Of a stretch of 64,000 nucleotides of DNA, positions 24,152 through 32,976 are shown in pieces. The stretch covers positions 1-64,000 of the forward strand of contig NZ_JABMCC010000107.1 of assembly GCF_013359905.1 (NCBI RefSeq), given 5' to 3'. This DNA is from Paenibacillus taichungensis. Lineage in GTDB: Bacteria > Bacillota > Bacilli > Paenibacillales > Paenibacillaceae. Under the pieces are notes generated by a model. It had not been told where the DNA came from, did no database searches, and saw only the letters and a program-made list of their open reading frames with translations. Numbering within the stretch: position 1 is the first letter of the stretch; each line of letters opens with the position of its first letter. A program made the position numbers and the translations under genes.

Positions 24152-26278
24152 TTACTTCTTAGTTTTAACAAATTCTATTTGTAATCTACCGTTTTCGGAA
24201 CCTTCGAGAAGCAATTTAGCTTTATAATTTCCTTTGCCCTTTGAACTTTTGAAGGTTATAGCTGCCGTTTTTCCAACACTGAGTAGATCGAGAAGGTTTT
24301 TTGAAGTTAATTCTTTACCCAGTTGTATTTTGTTGATTCTAATCTGACACGAATTCCTGCATTTATAATAAGACTTGTCAGCGACGATGCTTTCTTCTTT
24401 ACATTCTGGACATTTTCCGAGAGTGTTTATGAACTCGTCTTTAGGCGTGTCCAGTGCTGAATCTTCTTTCACCTTTTGAACAATCTTTTGAGTGAATTTG
24501 ACGACTAGTTCAGAGAATGCGTTGCTAGAAGCTTGGCCTTTTGCTATAAGTCCTAGTCTTTGCTCCCAGAGAGCGGTCATTTCGGGACTGGCTAATACAT
24601 GCAGATCCATCTTTCTAACAGCTTCAATTAAACTGCTGCCTTTAGCGGTTGGTTTTAATTTCTTCGCATCTACGACGATATATTCTTTTGATTTTAGGTT
24701 CTCTATAATGTCAGTTCTAGTTGCTGGCGTACCTAATTGAATATCACTCATTTCGTCTTTTAAATTTTCATCTAGAATAGATCTTCCTGCCCGTTTCATC
24801 CCATCGATCAGTGTACCTTCGGTATAGTGGGAAGGGGGAGTAGTTAGATTCTTTTTCACCTCAGAATCCATACAAAATGCTAATTCTTTCGGATTAAATG
24901 CAAAATTGGTCCGTAGATCTGTTTCTTCGACTGAGTTATCCTTCTCTTGATGTTCTTTTTCATCTTTGTAAAGAGTCTTCCATCCAGGTGAGATGTTCTC
25001 TCTAATGTTAGTTTGAAAAATATGTGAGTCTACAGTCGTAAAGATCTTATGTGTTTTATATTTTGCTGGTGGATGAAAATGAGCTAAGAATCTTTTTACT
25101 ATTAATAAATAGATCTTTTCTTGATCTACAGTTAAGTCATTTGGGATTTTATCTGTTGGGAAAATAGCATGGTGATCTTCAATCTTTTCCGGACGACATA
25201 TATTCTTGTTCGTTGGATTTACATATGCTTTATCGCCTGTAGCGTATATAGCGTACTTAGTATTTTTTAATTGATCGAATATGTGATGCATGATGGGCAA
25301 ATTATCTTCGGCTACATAATTGGAGTTTGTCCGCGGGTAGCTGATCGCTTCAATTTGTTCATAAAGTTGCTGTGCAATTTCCAATGTTTTCTTTGCAGGG
25401 AAGTTTAGCTTCTTATTCGCATCTGATTGAAGCAAACCTAAATCATAGAGTAGAGGAGGTTTGTCCTCATTATTTTTAGCATCATATTGCGTAATACGCC
25501 CAACCTTTCCTTTGATTGTTTCCGAGATTTTTTGTGCTACATTCATGTCGATCATACGTTCATTTGTTTGTAGTGTGCCGGTATATGAAATAGATTCTTG
25601 TTGAAGTGTGGCTTTAACGGTGAAGTATGTTTCGCTTCTAAAATTAACGATTTGCTGGTGTCTGTCGTAGATCATTGCTAGAACAGGAGTCTGTACACGA
25701 CCAATGCTAATGACATTGTTATGTCCACCAAATTTTGTTGAAAATGCCCTGGTACCATTCATACCAATTAACCAATCGGCTTCTCCTCTGCATCGAGCAG
25801 CCTTGTAGAGGTCATCATAATCTTTTCCGTCTTTTAATTTACTAAATCCTTCTCTGATTGCTTCCTTAGTAAGAGATGATATCCAGAGACGTTTGAAAGG
25901 TTGTCTTAAATTTAGGTACTCATATATATACCGGAATATAGCTTCGCCTTCTCGCGCTGCATCTGTACAATTCACAATTGATGTACACTCTTTAGCAAGT
26001 TCTTTGATTAGTCCAAGTTGTTTCTTTGATGATGCACTCGCTATCAGTTTAAAAGAGTGCGGTACAATTGGGAGATCCGTTAGATTCCAAGTTTTGTATC
26101 GTGGATCGTAAGTTTCGGGATTTGCCAGGCCAACCAAGTGCCCGAATGCCCATGTGATAATGTATTTATCACTTCTTAGATAGCCATTATCTTTGCTAAA
26201 TCCTCCAAGTGCTTCTCCAATTTTACGACCCATGTCTGGTTTCTCTGCAATGATAAGTATTATTATATTCAGCTCCAA
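24152..26278 (-). CDS. topB: DNA topoisomerase III (type IA)
   Basis: This protein of about 700 aa carries the TOPRIM residues (IIAEKPDMGRKIGEALGG and CTDAAREGEAIFRYIYEY), the active-site Tyr in ISYPRTNSNYV, GRVQTPVLAM and a C-terminal zinc motif (GKCPECKEES, then YYKCRNSC). It passes and decatenates DNA strands; plasmid copies usually support replication or transfer. The start is uncertain: TTG 26278 has no ribosome binding site before it, while GGAG just inside it points to an ATA/ATT codon a few residues later. Convergent with nothing; divergent from the 215-aa gene. Confidence 0.92.
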   Translation of the reverse strand: MELNIIILIIAEKPDMGRKIGEALGGFSKDNGYLRSDKYIITWAFGHLVGLANPETYDPRYKTWNLTDLPIVPHSFKLIASASSKKQLGLIKELAKECTSIVNCTDAAREGEAIFRYIYEYLNLRQPFKRLWISSLTKEAIREGFSKLKDGKDYDDLYKAARCRGEADWLIGMNGTRAFSTKFGGHNNVISIGRVQTPVLAMIYDRHQQIVNFRSETYFTVKATLQQESISYTGTLQTNERMIDMNVAQKISETIKGKVGRITQYDAKNNEDKPPLLYDLGLLQSDANKKLNFPAKKTLEIAQQLYEQIEAISYPRTNSNYVAEDNLPIMHHIFDQLKNTKYAIYATGDKAYVNPTNKNICRPEKIEDHHAIFPTDKIPNDLTVDQEKIYLLIVKRFLAHFHPPAKYKTHKIFTTVDSHIFQTNIRENISPGWKTLYKDEKEHQEKDNSVEETDLRTNFAFNPKELAFCMDSEVKKNLTTPPSHYTEGTLIDGMKRAGRSILDENLKDEMSDIQLGTPATRTDIIENLKSKEYIVVDAKKLKPTAKGSSLIEAVRKMDLHVLASPEMTALWEQRLGLIAKGQASSNAFSELVVKFTQKIVQKVKEDSALDTPKDEFINTLGKCPECKEESIVADKSYYKCRNSCQIRINKIQLGKELTSKNLLDLLSVGKTAAITFKSSKGKGNYKAKLLLEGSENGRLQIEFVKTKK

Positions 26279-26419
26279 TCTTAGTAATAAGTTCTTATAT
26301 CTGTATTCGATGAGAAACGTTTTTGTAAATCAAAGTTTACATCTTTAATAAATGTAGTATCATTAAGTGAATATTTCAAGTGATTAGAAGTTAATTTACT
26401 TATGAGGAGATTGGGTTAA

Positions 26420-27067
26420 ATGGATTTACTAAAAACGGAGCTTGTAGAATACGCAATTGATAAGAGAATGCATAAATTACAGAAGATTCAGTCAGTGATG
26501 TTATCTTTCTGCTATCGGAATATACAAGAGCCGACTGAGTGCAATGACATAGAGCGCAGAAAGGCTCAGAGAAAGATTTGGACACAAGCAATAATAATCA
26601 TAAAAATGTACAGTCTTACCCTAGAAGAACTGATTGATGATATGGTGTTAACTATTAATTGGATCAATCGTCAACAACTAAGCTTGGAGGATACAGAATA
26701 TTTATCTAAAGAACAAGAATGGTTACATAACAAGCTAAATCAATATTATGAAGATAGAACTCACGCAGGGGAAGCTCTCTTGAAAGTTGCATATTTGTTA
26801 AGAACATTAAAAATTAAACTAACTCGGCTAGAAATTATTAATACCCTATCTCTTAGTAAGATGGATTGGGACAAACATGTTCTAATTTGTAAAGATAAGA
26901 AAGAAAATGAACGGGATATCTTTAACGTTTTAATTTTGTCATCGGTGGGTCCGAAACAGATGACTTATCAAATCATGGATGCTGCCATCCAGGGAGTGTT
27001 AGACAATAAACAAACGCGATCTAAAGTTTTATGGACTGCTAACACAATTTTCAAAGGCTTAATTTAA
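26420..27067 (+). CDS. hypothetical helical protein (215 aa)
   Basis: ATG 26420 is preceded by GAGGAG at good distance. The product is basic at its N-terminus and almost wholly alpha-helical (MDLLKTELVEYAIDKRMHKL, then YLSKEQEWLHNKLNQYYEDR). The tail KQTRSKVLWTANTIFKGLI and the spacing LTRLEIINTLSLSKMDWDKH suggest a helix-turn-helix, perhaps sigma-like or a replication accessory protein. I do not recognise the family. A terminator follows at 27088. Confidence 0.55.
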   Translation: MDLLKTELVEYAIDKRMHKLQKIQSVMLSFCYRNIQEPTECNDIERRKAQRKIWTQAIIIIKMYSLTLEELIDDMVLTINWINRQQLSLEDTEYLSKEQEWLHNKLNQYYEDRTHAGEALLKVAYLLRTLKIKLTRLEIINTLSLSKMDWDKHVLICKDKKENERDIFNVLILSSVGPKQMTYQIMDAAIQGVLDNKQTRSKVLWTANTIFKGLI

Positions 27068-27087
27068 TTAGTTATTATTGATGTGAA

Positions 27088-27128
27088 GACACCGGATTCC
27101 CCAATGATGGGAACCTGGTGTCTTTTTT
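27088..27128 (+). terminator. intrinsic terminator
   Basis: GACACCGGATTCCCC and GGGAACCTGGTGTC pair with a few mismatches across AATGAT and are followed by TTTTTTAT. Confidence 0.8.
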
Positions 27129-27234
27129 ATTTCTGAGTGAATATTGTTTTATATCGATAATAGGTTACTCGATTAAATGAAGAGAATGTATTAAAATTAA
27201 CATGTCAACAAAAAAACGGAGAGGAGAGGAGGAC

Positions 27235-28080
27235 ATGAATTTTTACGCGCAGGACGAGTATAGTGCTTACCTAGTAGAGGTAAGGAAACGAAGAGAAGCA
27301 ACAATTAAATCATATGTACTTGAAATCAGTTATTTTATGTCGTGGTTTAACTCAAACTATCCAAACACTGATTACATACAAATAAGTCGTGTAATACTTT
27401 TGGAATACATAGCTTCGGAAAAACTAAATGGTAAAGAGATTGGGACAATAGATAAGAAGATATCAATACTAAAATCTTACTTTGATTTTCTTTGGCAGAA
27501 TAATCTTCTTGCTGGATCAGATCCTGCTAGTAAAATTAAGCGTTCCAAGAGAGAAGACAGAGGTAATGATTCTGATGTGTTAAATGACGTTGATCAAAGA
27601 ATACTAAATGATTGGTTATTAACAAAACCTATTACTAAAGTGCAGAAAGCAGCTAGAGACCGTGCATTAACGGCCATGTGTTTGTACGGCGGCTTGACAG
27701 CCCGTGAATTCCAAAATTTAAGATTATCGAATATAGAAATCCTATCTGATCGGATGGTTGTTACCGTAAATGGGATGGATAGAAAAAGAGAGGTAATCAT
27801 TCACTTTGGAGACGCCAAACCAATACTTGAGTACATAGCATCTATGCACCAAGAAGCGGAACCTAATTTTTATTTATTCCCTACAAGCAAAGGATCAGCA
27901 TTATCTCAACGAGTGATCCAATTTATTTTTCAGAAGATAAGCAAAGATATTGGAGTACATGTATATCCCAGAATACTAAGAAATACGTATGCAAATAATA
28001 AGTTTGAAGAAGGCTTCACACGCGAAGATGTTGCTGCCTTATTAGGTATTGATCAATGGAAGCCTCCTGAACGGTTATAG
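27235..28080 (+). CDS. degenerate tyrosine recombinase-like protein (281 aa)
   Basis: ATG 27235 follows GAGGAGGAC. The N-terminal SAM-like core-binding domain and the catalytic fold are recognisable (ALTAMCLYGGLTAREFQNLR holds the first Arg). The HxxR box has become YPRILRNTYAN with no His, the second His position reads LLGID, and the C-terminus ends PPERL with no nucleophilic Tyr. It therefore should not catalyse strand exchange. It may bind DNA as a regulator, or be an inactivated integrase. The intact relative in this window is at 38203. Confidence 0.7.
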   Translation: MNFYAQDEYSAYLVEVRKRREATIKSYVLEISYFMSWFNSNYPNTDYIQISRVILLEYIASEKLNGKEIGTIDKKISILKSYFDFLWQNNLLAGSDPASKIKRSKREDRGNDSDVLNDVDQRILNDWLLTKPITKVQKAARDRALTAMCLYGGLTAREFQNLRLSNIEILSDRMVVTVNGMDRKREVIIHFGDAKPILEYIASMHQEAEPNFYLFPTSKGSALSQRVIQFIFQKISKDIGVHVYPRILRNTYANNKFEEGFTREDVAALLGIDQWKPPERL

Positions 28081-28087
28081 ATAAGAA

Positions 28088-28705
28088 CTACGTTTGTTCT
28101 AACGACTTAATTATTTGCTCCATAACCTTTTTGCTATTTCCTTTCTCAACTTCGTGAACAAAATCTATAACCAGGATACTTATTAATTCTTCAAGAGTCA
28201 TATCAAATTTGGGAGAGATCTTGATAAGGTCATACAGAAATATTTCACCACGTTCTATATACTTCCTGTGAAATTCGACTGTGATTTGTTTGGATTTCAT
28301 TTTTATTGGTATCTTCTTTTCAACAAGTGCCCAGTGATTAGGATTCACCTCTTCGAAAGAAGTAACTATCCTATGTTCTTTCTCAGCTAGTTCTATTTTT
28401 TTATTCAGTATTTTTTGGCCAAGTGTAGAGAACTTAGCTGTGCTTCTTACTTGGATTAAAAATTGTTGATAGAGTAGAGCTATGAGATCTTCAATAGTTA
28501 AATGAATCGTATGATCTGTTAATTCCATTACATCATCAAGAAAAGAGTTTGCGCGTAATACCTCATAGCGTGGTAACTGGATGTGTAACTCATTACGTGC
28601 GTATTTTTCGAATTTTGCTAACAAGTATGAATGTAGACCCTTTTTGTTCTCAGCTAGATCATGTAACCCTTTAGACAATAAATCAATTTTGCTTAGTGGC
28701 CTCAT
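28088..28705 (-). CDS. hypothetical protein (205 aa)
   Basis: ATG 28705 is 12 nt from GGGGAGG, a rather long spacing. The product is helical and charged, with two similar segments: DHTIHLTIEDLIALLYQQFL and SPKFDMTLEELISILVIDFV. This suggests an internal duplication. No family is recognised. It is convergent with the degenerate recombinase gene, 8 nt apart. Confidence 0.55.
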   Translation of the reverse strand: MRPLSKIDLLSKGLHDLAENKKGLHSYLLAKFEKYARNELHIQLPRYEVLRANSFLDDVMELTDHTIHLTIEDLIALLYQQFLIQVRSTAKFSTLGQKILNKKIELAEKEHRIVTSFEEVNPNHWALVEKKIPIKMKSKQITVEFHRKYIERGEIFLYDLIKISPKFDMTLEELISILVIDFVHEVEKGNSKKVMEQIIKSLEQT

Positions 28706-28828
28706 ACTAAAGTTCGACCTCCCCAAACATCGTATACTTTGATATCTATTATTTTTTTTCGAAGATTATGTATAGTTTCGATGTTCTTGGGAAGAATGTT
28801 GATACAGTTTACTAAAAGGAGATCTCTT

Positions 28829-28936
28829 ATGAAGAAAGATGAAACGTTGGAAAGCACTGCTTTGAAATTTGCGTTGTTGGCAAAAAAATCTTCAAAACAA
28901 CTAGGATTGCGTAAACCACTTAAGCCTATTAAATAA
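28829..28936 (+). CDS. small basic protein (35 aa)
   Basis: ATG 28829 follows AAAAGGAG at 8 nt. The peptide begins MKKDETLESTALKFALLAKK and ends SKQLGLRKPLKPIK. It has no membrane helix. A hairpin with a T-run (28987-29028) follows. The good ribosome binding site and terminator support a real short gene of unknown role. Confidence 0.5.
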   Translation: MKKDETLESTALKFALLAKKSSKQLGLRKPLKPIK

Positions 28937-28984
28937 AGTGCTGAACATATAGATGGAATGTACAGTTGGGGGATATAGTACGTT

Positions 28985-29028
28985 TGACTAAGGAGACTGC
29001 GTCTTGAAAAAGACATAGTCTTTTTTTG
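28985..29028 (+). terminator. terminator after the 35-aa gene
   Basis: AGACTGCGTCTT, GAAA, AAGACATAGTCT, then TTTTTT; the stem has an internal mismatch. Confidence 0.55.
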
Positions 29029-29187
29029 ATGAATTCAAATTGTTTTGAAGGGTGGTTGTTATTTGATGTTTCAAATTGCCTTATAAGTGAGAGAGAGATG
29101 ATACATACACAGTACGAATGTGGAGCCATTCAAGTGTCTGTAAACTCCATCATATCCGCTCAATTATACTAATGGAGGCGTTTAACA

Positions 29188-29664
29188 ATGGGTTATCACA
29201 TTATTGCAAATTTTCCAGCCAATCGCGACAACAAAGGTACTTTGAAAGTGTATTCTGATAGTGGTACTTTGGTTTTCGGTCCCAAAGATGCCCTAGGCCG
29301 TGGTTCAGATGATCCGAAGAACGGGAATGATCACACCAACTGGCGGCTTCAAAATGCTAACATTCCAACAGGTGTGGCTAAGACAGTCGTTTACGACAAG
29401 GGTAGTCCGGAGTCATCCTATGGCCCTCATAAGCGGGTTTGGTTGAATCAAGCTGTTAGTGGTAATTTCCTAACTGCCGAAAAGAACGGTCGCAGTGAGA
29501 TTATGATACATGGTGGAGCTCCAGCAACAAATACATCCCTGCCATGGTATCCGCTTCGTCCAACATTCGGCTGCATTAGACTTTCGAATGATGATCAAAA
29601 AGCACTGATTGATGTCCTAGTGAAGCACGGAAGTTCCGGTAAAATTACAGTAAACGAAATTTAA
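29188..29664 (+). CDS. L,D-transpeptidase (YkuD) domain protein (158 aa)
   Basis: The catalytic signature MIHGG followed by TFGCIRLSNDDQ fits the YkuD H-G...S/T-x-G-C-x-R motif, with Cys as the nucleophile. The start ATG 29188 follows GGAGGCG. No signal peptide or LysM domain is seen, so the protein may act in the cytoplasm, be exported by another route, or be a phage-like toxin or lysis-type enzyme. Known relatives cross-link peptidoglycan. It is a single-gene unit with its own terminator. Confidence 0.8.
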   Translation: MGYHIIANFPANRDNKGTLKVYSDSGTLVFGPKDALGRGSDDPKNGNDHTNWRLQNANIPTGVAKTVVYDKGSPESSYGPHKRVWLNQAVSGNFLTAEKNGRSEIMIHGGAPATNTSLPWYPLRPTFGCIRLSNDDQKALIDVLVKHGSSGKITVNEI

Positions 29665-29720
29665 ACTAAGTAATAGTGATTGATTAATGGAATCATCTTC
29701 ATCAAAATTAGTAAAAACTA

Positions 29721-29761
29721 AACAACACCCATCATCTAGAAAACTAGAATGGGTGTTGTTG
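29721..29761 (+). terminator. intrinsic terminator
   Basis: AACAACACCCAT and ATGGGTGTTGTT are near-perfect complements around a smaller CTAG-containing loop; GTTGTTG follows. It ends the L,D-transpeptidase gene. Confidence 0.7.
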
Positions 29762-30067
29762 TTGTAAATTAGGATATTTTTCTCTCTTGTCATAGCAGAG
29801 TATTATTCAGATAAAAAAATATAGATTGACCAAAAAAGCAAATGTGTTAATATTGTTTATAGGAAAAATATTCTATTTAAAGGCATCAAAAGTTATTAAT
29901 TGATATTTAAAGTATATTTTAATGGAAGAACCCATATTTGTATGGTTAGTACTATAGGCTTGAATTGGTAGTTTTAATTCGAATGAGAGTTTAGGTACCT
30001 TCATAATGGGATTAATGAAAATTTACATACAATCCAATATTACTCAAACTTAAGAGGAGGAATACAA

Positions 30068-30877
30068 GTGAAAAAATTAATGAAATCGAAATCAGTTGGA
30101 CTTTTAATGGGGTGCGCATTATCATTATTTTTGGTAACGAACTCCGCTTCGGCATCAGTTTCTTCAGATCCGTATAATGCCGGCAAGGTTGGAACCGTTA
30201 CATATAAGTTTACATCAGAGATTTGGGATCGTGGGTTTACAACAGGTACTACTGTTGAGGCAGTCTCTTTTGTAAAGGCAGACTATAATGTTACCTCAGG
30301 TTATATGGGCGCGAATGCACGATTGTATGTCGGCTCTACTATGAAGGCAAGCAGCGGTATGACGTATAATGATTCTTCAGTATCTGGGTTTTATGTGTAC
30401 TCAGATAGACTTAAAGCAGAAGCAACATATTGGTCTCAAACTGCTGCAGAATTTTACCATGGGAATGGTTACACCAAATTTGTAGGTTACAAGTCACCAA
30501 ATTTTATACTTAAGCAAAAGAATTTGGTGAGTACGTTGCGTTCTGAAGAGTTGGTGGATACCGAGACACCGGTGTATATACAAGAAGTTCAAAATCGAAC
30601 AGAGTATAATGTAAATGCGAATGGAGAGACGTTTGGATCTGGTTTATCGGCAGAAACCATTGGAGTTGACCCGGATTTAATTGAGGCATACGGTACGAAT
30701 GGATTAAAGGGATTTGTAAAATCTAGTGATCTGGAACCGACTATTTCTACTCCAGAAGAAGCGTTAGCAATAAATCCAGAAAATGGTGCGGTTAAATCTA
30801 TACCACTGTATGAAGTAGATGGTGTTACTATCATTGGTCAATTTGACTTAGTAACTCGTTACGAAGCGGTTCAGTGA
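30068..30877 (+). CDS. secreted protein with SDLE/PEEAL C-terminal domain (269 aa)
   Basis: The start codon GTG/ATG at 30068 follows GAGGAGG. A signal peptide (VGLLMGCALSLFLVTNSASA) is followed by about 120 residues rich in Tyr, Ser and Gly. The C-terminal domain (residues about 170-265) contains GFVKSSDLEPTISTPEEAL and IPLYEVDGVTIIGQFDL. The same domain forms most of the convergent neighbour at 30997-31464. Neither half matches a family I know. The protein is probably extracellular or wall-associated. Confidence 0.65.
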   Translation: MKKLMKSKSVGLLMGCALSLFLVTNSASASVSSDPYNAGKVGTVTYKFTSEIWDRGFTTGTTVEAVSFVKADYNVTSGYMGANARLYVGSTMKASSGMTYNDSSVSGFYVYSDRLKAEATYWSQTAAEFYHGNGYTKFVGYKSPNFILKQKNLVSTLRSEELVDTETPVYIQEVQNRTEYNVNANGETFGSGLSAETIGVDPDLIEAYGTNGLKGFVKSSDLEPTISTPEEALAINPENGAVKSIPLYEVDGVTIIGQFDLVTRYEAVQ

Positions 30878-30900
30878 AACTTTCCCCCTAGATAGCACCA

Positions 30901-30945
30901 AAAAAACTATCCCAGAAGTGAATAACTTTTGGGATAGTCTTTTTT
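30901..30945. terminator. bidirectional terminator between two related secreted-protein genes
   Basis: AAAAAACTATCCCA and TGGGATAGTCTTTTTT pair across 15 nt. Confidence 0.8.
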
Positions 30946-30996
30946 AGCTTCTTACTTTTAATAATTGAGAATTAATTTGTTCGCTTTTCTAATTTA

Positions 30997-31464
30997 TTAA
31001 GAATGTGAACCCCCAACTTTAAATTCACCAATAATTGTTTTACCGTCTGATTTGTATAATGGGATGTATCTAAACTCCGATGAATCCTTGGATTTTTGAT
31101 AATCCAAAGCTTCTTCTGGAGAAGTGGCTCCTGATTCTAAATCAGAGGTTTTAATGTATCCTTGTACGCCATTCTCATTCTCGGCCTTTATTAGATCGGG
31201 TTCTTGCGTTTTGCCTGGCATTAACGGCCCCTCACCCAATGTCTGGCCTTGTTCATTAATCGGATAGATAACCTCATTACTTGCTGTCTTAGTTGATGAT
31301 GTTTCATTTAAGGATTTCCCTGCTGTTTTTTCTTTCGATGCAGTAATATGTGTGTTATTTAATACAGACTCAGCATTCAATACATGGTTTGTAGCAAAAA
31401 CAGCGGATGCACTTAATATTATTCCAGCTGATAAGATAACACCAAAACGATATTTATTTTGCAT
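30997..31464 (-). CDS. exported protein with SDLE/PEEAL domain (155 aa)
   Basis: ATG 31464 is chosen because AAAGGA lies 11 nt upstream; GTG 31473 would be too close. An N-terminal signal or anchor (YRFGVILSAGIILSASAVFA) is followed by a Ser/Thr/Lys-rich linker. The C-terminal domain aligns with that of the convergent gene: GYIKTSDLESGATSPEEAL and IPLYKSDGKTIIGEFKV. This indicates a duplicated secreted module. Function is unknown. Confidence 0.65.
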   Translation of the reverse strand: MQNKYRFGVILSAGIILSASAVFATNHVLNAESVLNNTHITASKEKTAGKSLNETSSTKTASNEVIYPINEQGQTLGEGPLMPGKTQEPDLIKAENENGVQGYIKTSDLESGATSPEEALDYQKSKDSSEFRYIPLYKSDGKTIIGEFKVGGSHS

Positions 31465-31698
31465 ATTAACCACGATCCTTTCTTTTGGTAATTTCGGTAT
31501 ATTTTATGACACTTTTGAAATTGATTTGCAAAAATGTTTGAAACAAAGTGGAATACTTATCACAATGGTACCATGAATGTAATCTTTTGGAAAGTGACTA
31601 CGAATGATAATTCGAATGACAGTTTTGTTAGTTTCCTATCCCTCCGCATTTTGTGTTTAGTATTGTATGTATGTAAAAACATAGCTTAAGAAATTTAA

Positions 31699-31736
31699 GA
31701 AGCGGGCGGGAAATCTAAATATCCCGCCCTTTTTTG
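31699..31736 (+). terminator. GC-rich hairpin with plus-strand T-run
   Basis: GGGCGGGA and TCCCGCCC pair across AATCTAAATA and are followed by TTTTTT on the plus strand. It lies just beyond the 3' end of the minus-strand propeller gene, and blocks plus-strand transcription from entering it. Confidence 0.65.
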
Positions 31737-31738
31737 AA

Positions 31739-32560
31739 TTACACTTCTGGGTATTTGTCTAATTTCAACAATTGCTGAAATTCTTTCTGAGTGATTTTTT
31801 TGACCGGCTTAACCTTTTTATTTGTAGTATTGTATCTGAAAAGAATCTTTTGGTTTGAAGGGTACTCACTAATGTAATCGAGTGTTTTACCATTTTTGTG
31901 CCAAAGAACAAGTCCTGTACTTATATAATTCGTTGCGCGTGGTAAATATTCAAAAGTATCTTTCTTCGGATCGTATATTGCTAGTGAACTCTTTTCTGTG
32001 TCACCGTAGGAAATTGCAATTTTATCTTCTTTAGGAGACCAATTGAACGAAGCGATGGTTTCTATGCCTTTCTTACCTTCCTTAACAAGACGATCATTTA
32101 CATTCTTTGATTTACCCGTTTTAAGGTTCACAAGAATGAGAGTGCTTCCAGCACTTTTTGCTGCTTGAATGGCTACCCAATCCCCAGAGGATGAGTCAAC
32201 AACACTCGTCACATCCAACAATTTTTCCTCGAATCCCTCAGTATTTATAGTTTGGTTGACCTTAGCTTTTGAGATTACAATTGATTTAATTACTTTTGAT
32301 TCAAACGTAGCAGCATTATCTTGTTCTACGGTGTTTGCAGTCACCTTGATGGTTTTTCCAGTCCAGATAATTTTATTGGTGCTCAGTGTTTTTTTAAATT
32401 TTGGAATGCTTTGATAAAGCGAAGAGCCTACAGATGTAGAATTTATATAGATTTTTGAGACAGGTGAACTGTTGTTATAAGCAGATGCTTGAATCGATGA
32501 CAAAGTGGCCATGCTTCCTATCACTAACACGCTCGATAAAAGAATTTTGGTAACCTTCAT
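31739..32560 (-). CDS. secreted TolB-like beta-propeller fragment protein (273 aa)
   Basis: ATG 32560 follows GAAGGAGAG. A signal peptide (ILLSSVLVIGSMATLSSIQA) is present. Residues about 115-230 contain propeller-type repeats: DWVAIQAAKSAGSTLILVNL, FNWSPKEDKIAISYGD and LVLWHKNGKTLDYISEY. Such strands occur in TolB and dipeptidyl-peptidase propellers, but too few blades are present for a closed one. No enzyme domain is seen. It is probably a wall or extracellular binding protein. Confidence 0.6.
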   Translation of the reverse strand: MKVTKILLSSVLVIGSMATLSSIQASAYNNSSPVSKIYINSTSVGSSLYQSIPKFKKTLSTNKIIWTGKTIKVTANTVEQDNAATFESKVIKSIVISKAKVNQTINTEGFEEKLLDVTSVVDSSSGDWVAIQAAKSAGSTLILVNLKTGKSKNVNDRLVKEGKKGIETIASFNWSPKEDKIAISYGDTEKSSLAIYDPKKDTFEYLPRATNYISTGLVLWHKNGKTLDYISEYPSNQKILFRYNTTNKKVKPVKKITQKEFQQLLKLDKYPEV

Positions 32561-32976
32561 TATTTATCTCTCCTTCAATGGGGGGAGGCTGTAACCCGAT
32601 GTATTTCCTCCGTAATCGCTGCATGTATAATATAAACGAAAATAACTGTAAAATGTTTCTTTTTTTATTTCTTTTTTAGAAATACCCTCGATAAAGTTGG
32701 CTTAAACAATTTATCAGAATGGATACGATGAGGTTTCAATCACCAATTTTATAGTCTCATGATCAGACAAAACACATTTCATAATTGTTTAAGTTGGTGC
32801 TTTAAGTTTTGTGGAACACCAGGTAAAGGGACGTTTGGATATGTAAGAGGGAGTGAATTCTGTAAAAATTACAATGAAAGTGCAATTGCGTTGTTGACCA
32901 ATGGTTGAATCCTGTTATTATCTATATTAGGGATATAATTCTATTTTATGGATTCTCTTGTGCGGAGGTGTTTGAG

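Noticed and set aside
23914..24162. An 82-codon plus-strand frame across the motif array
   Set aside because: No ribosome binding site, low-complexity sequence, and it runs into the 3' end of topB on the other strand.
32905..32976. An upstream extension of the AloR-like receptor
   Set aside because: The extra 24 codons lack a ribosome binding site, whereas TTG 32977 has GGAGGTG at ideal distance and starts directly before the HTH.
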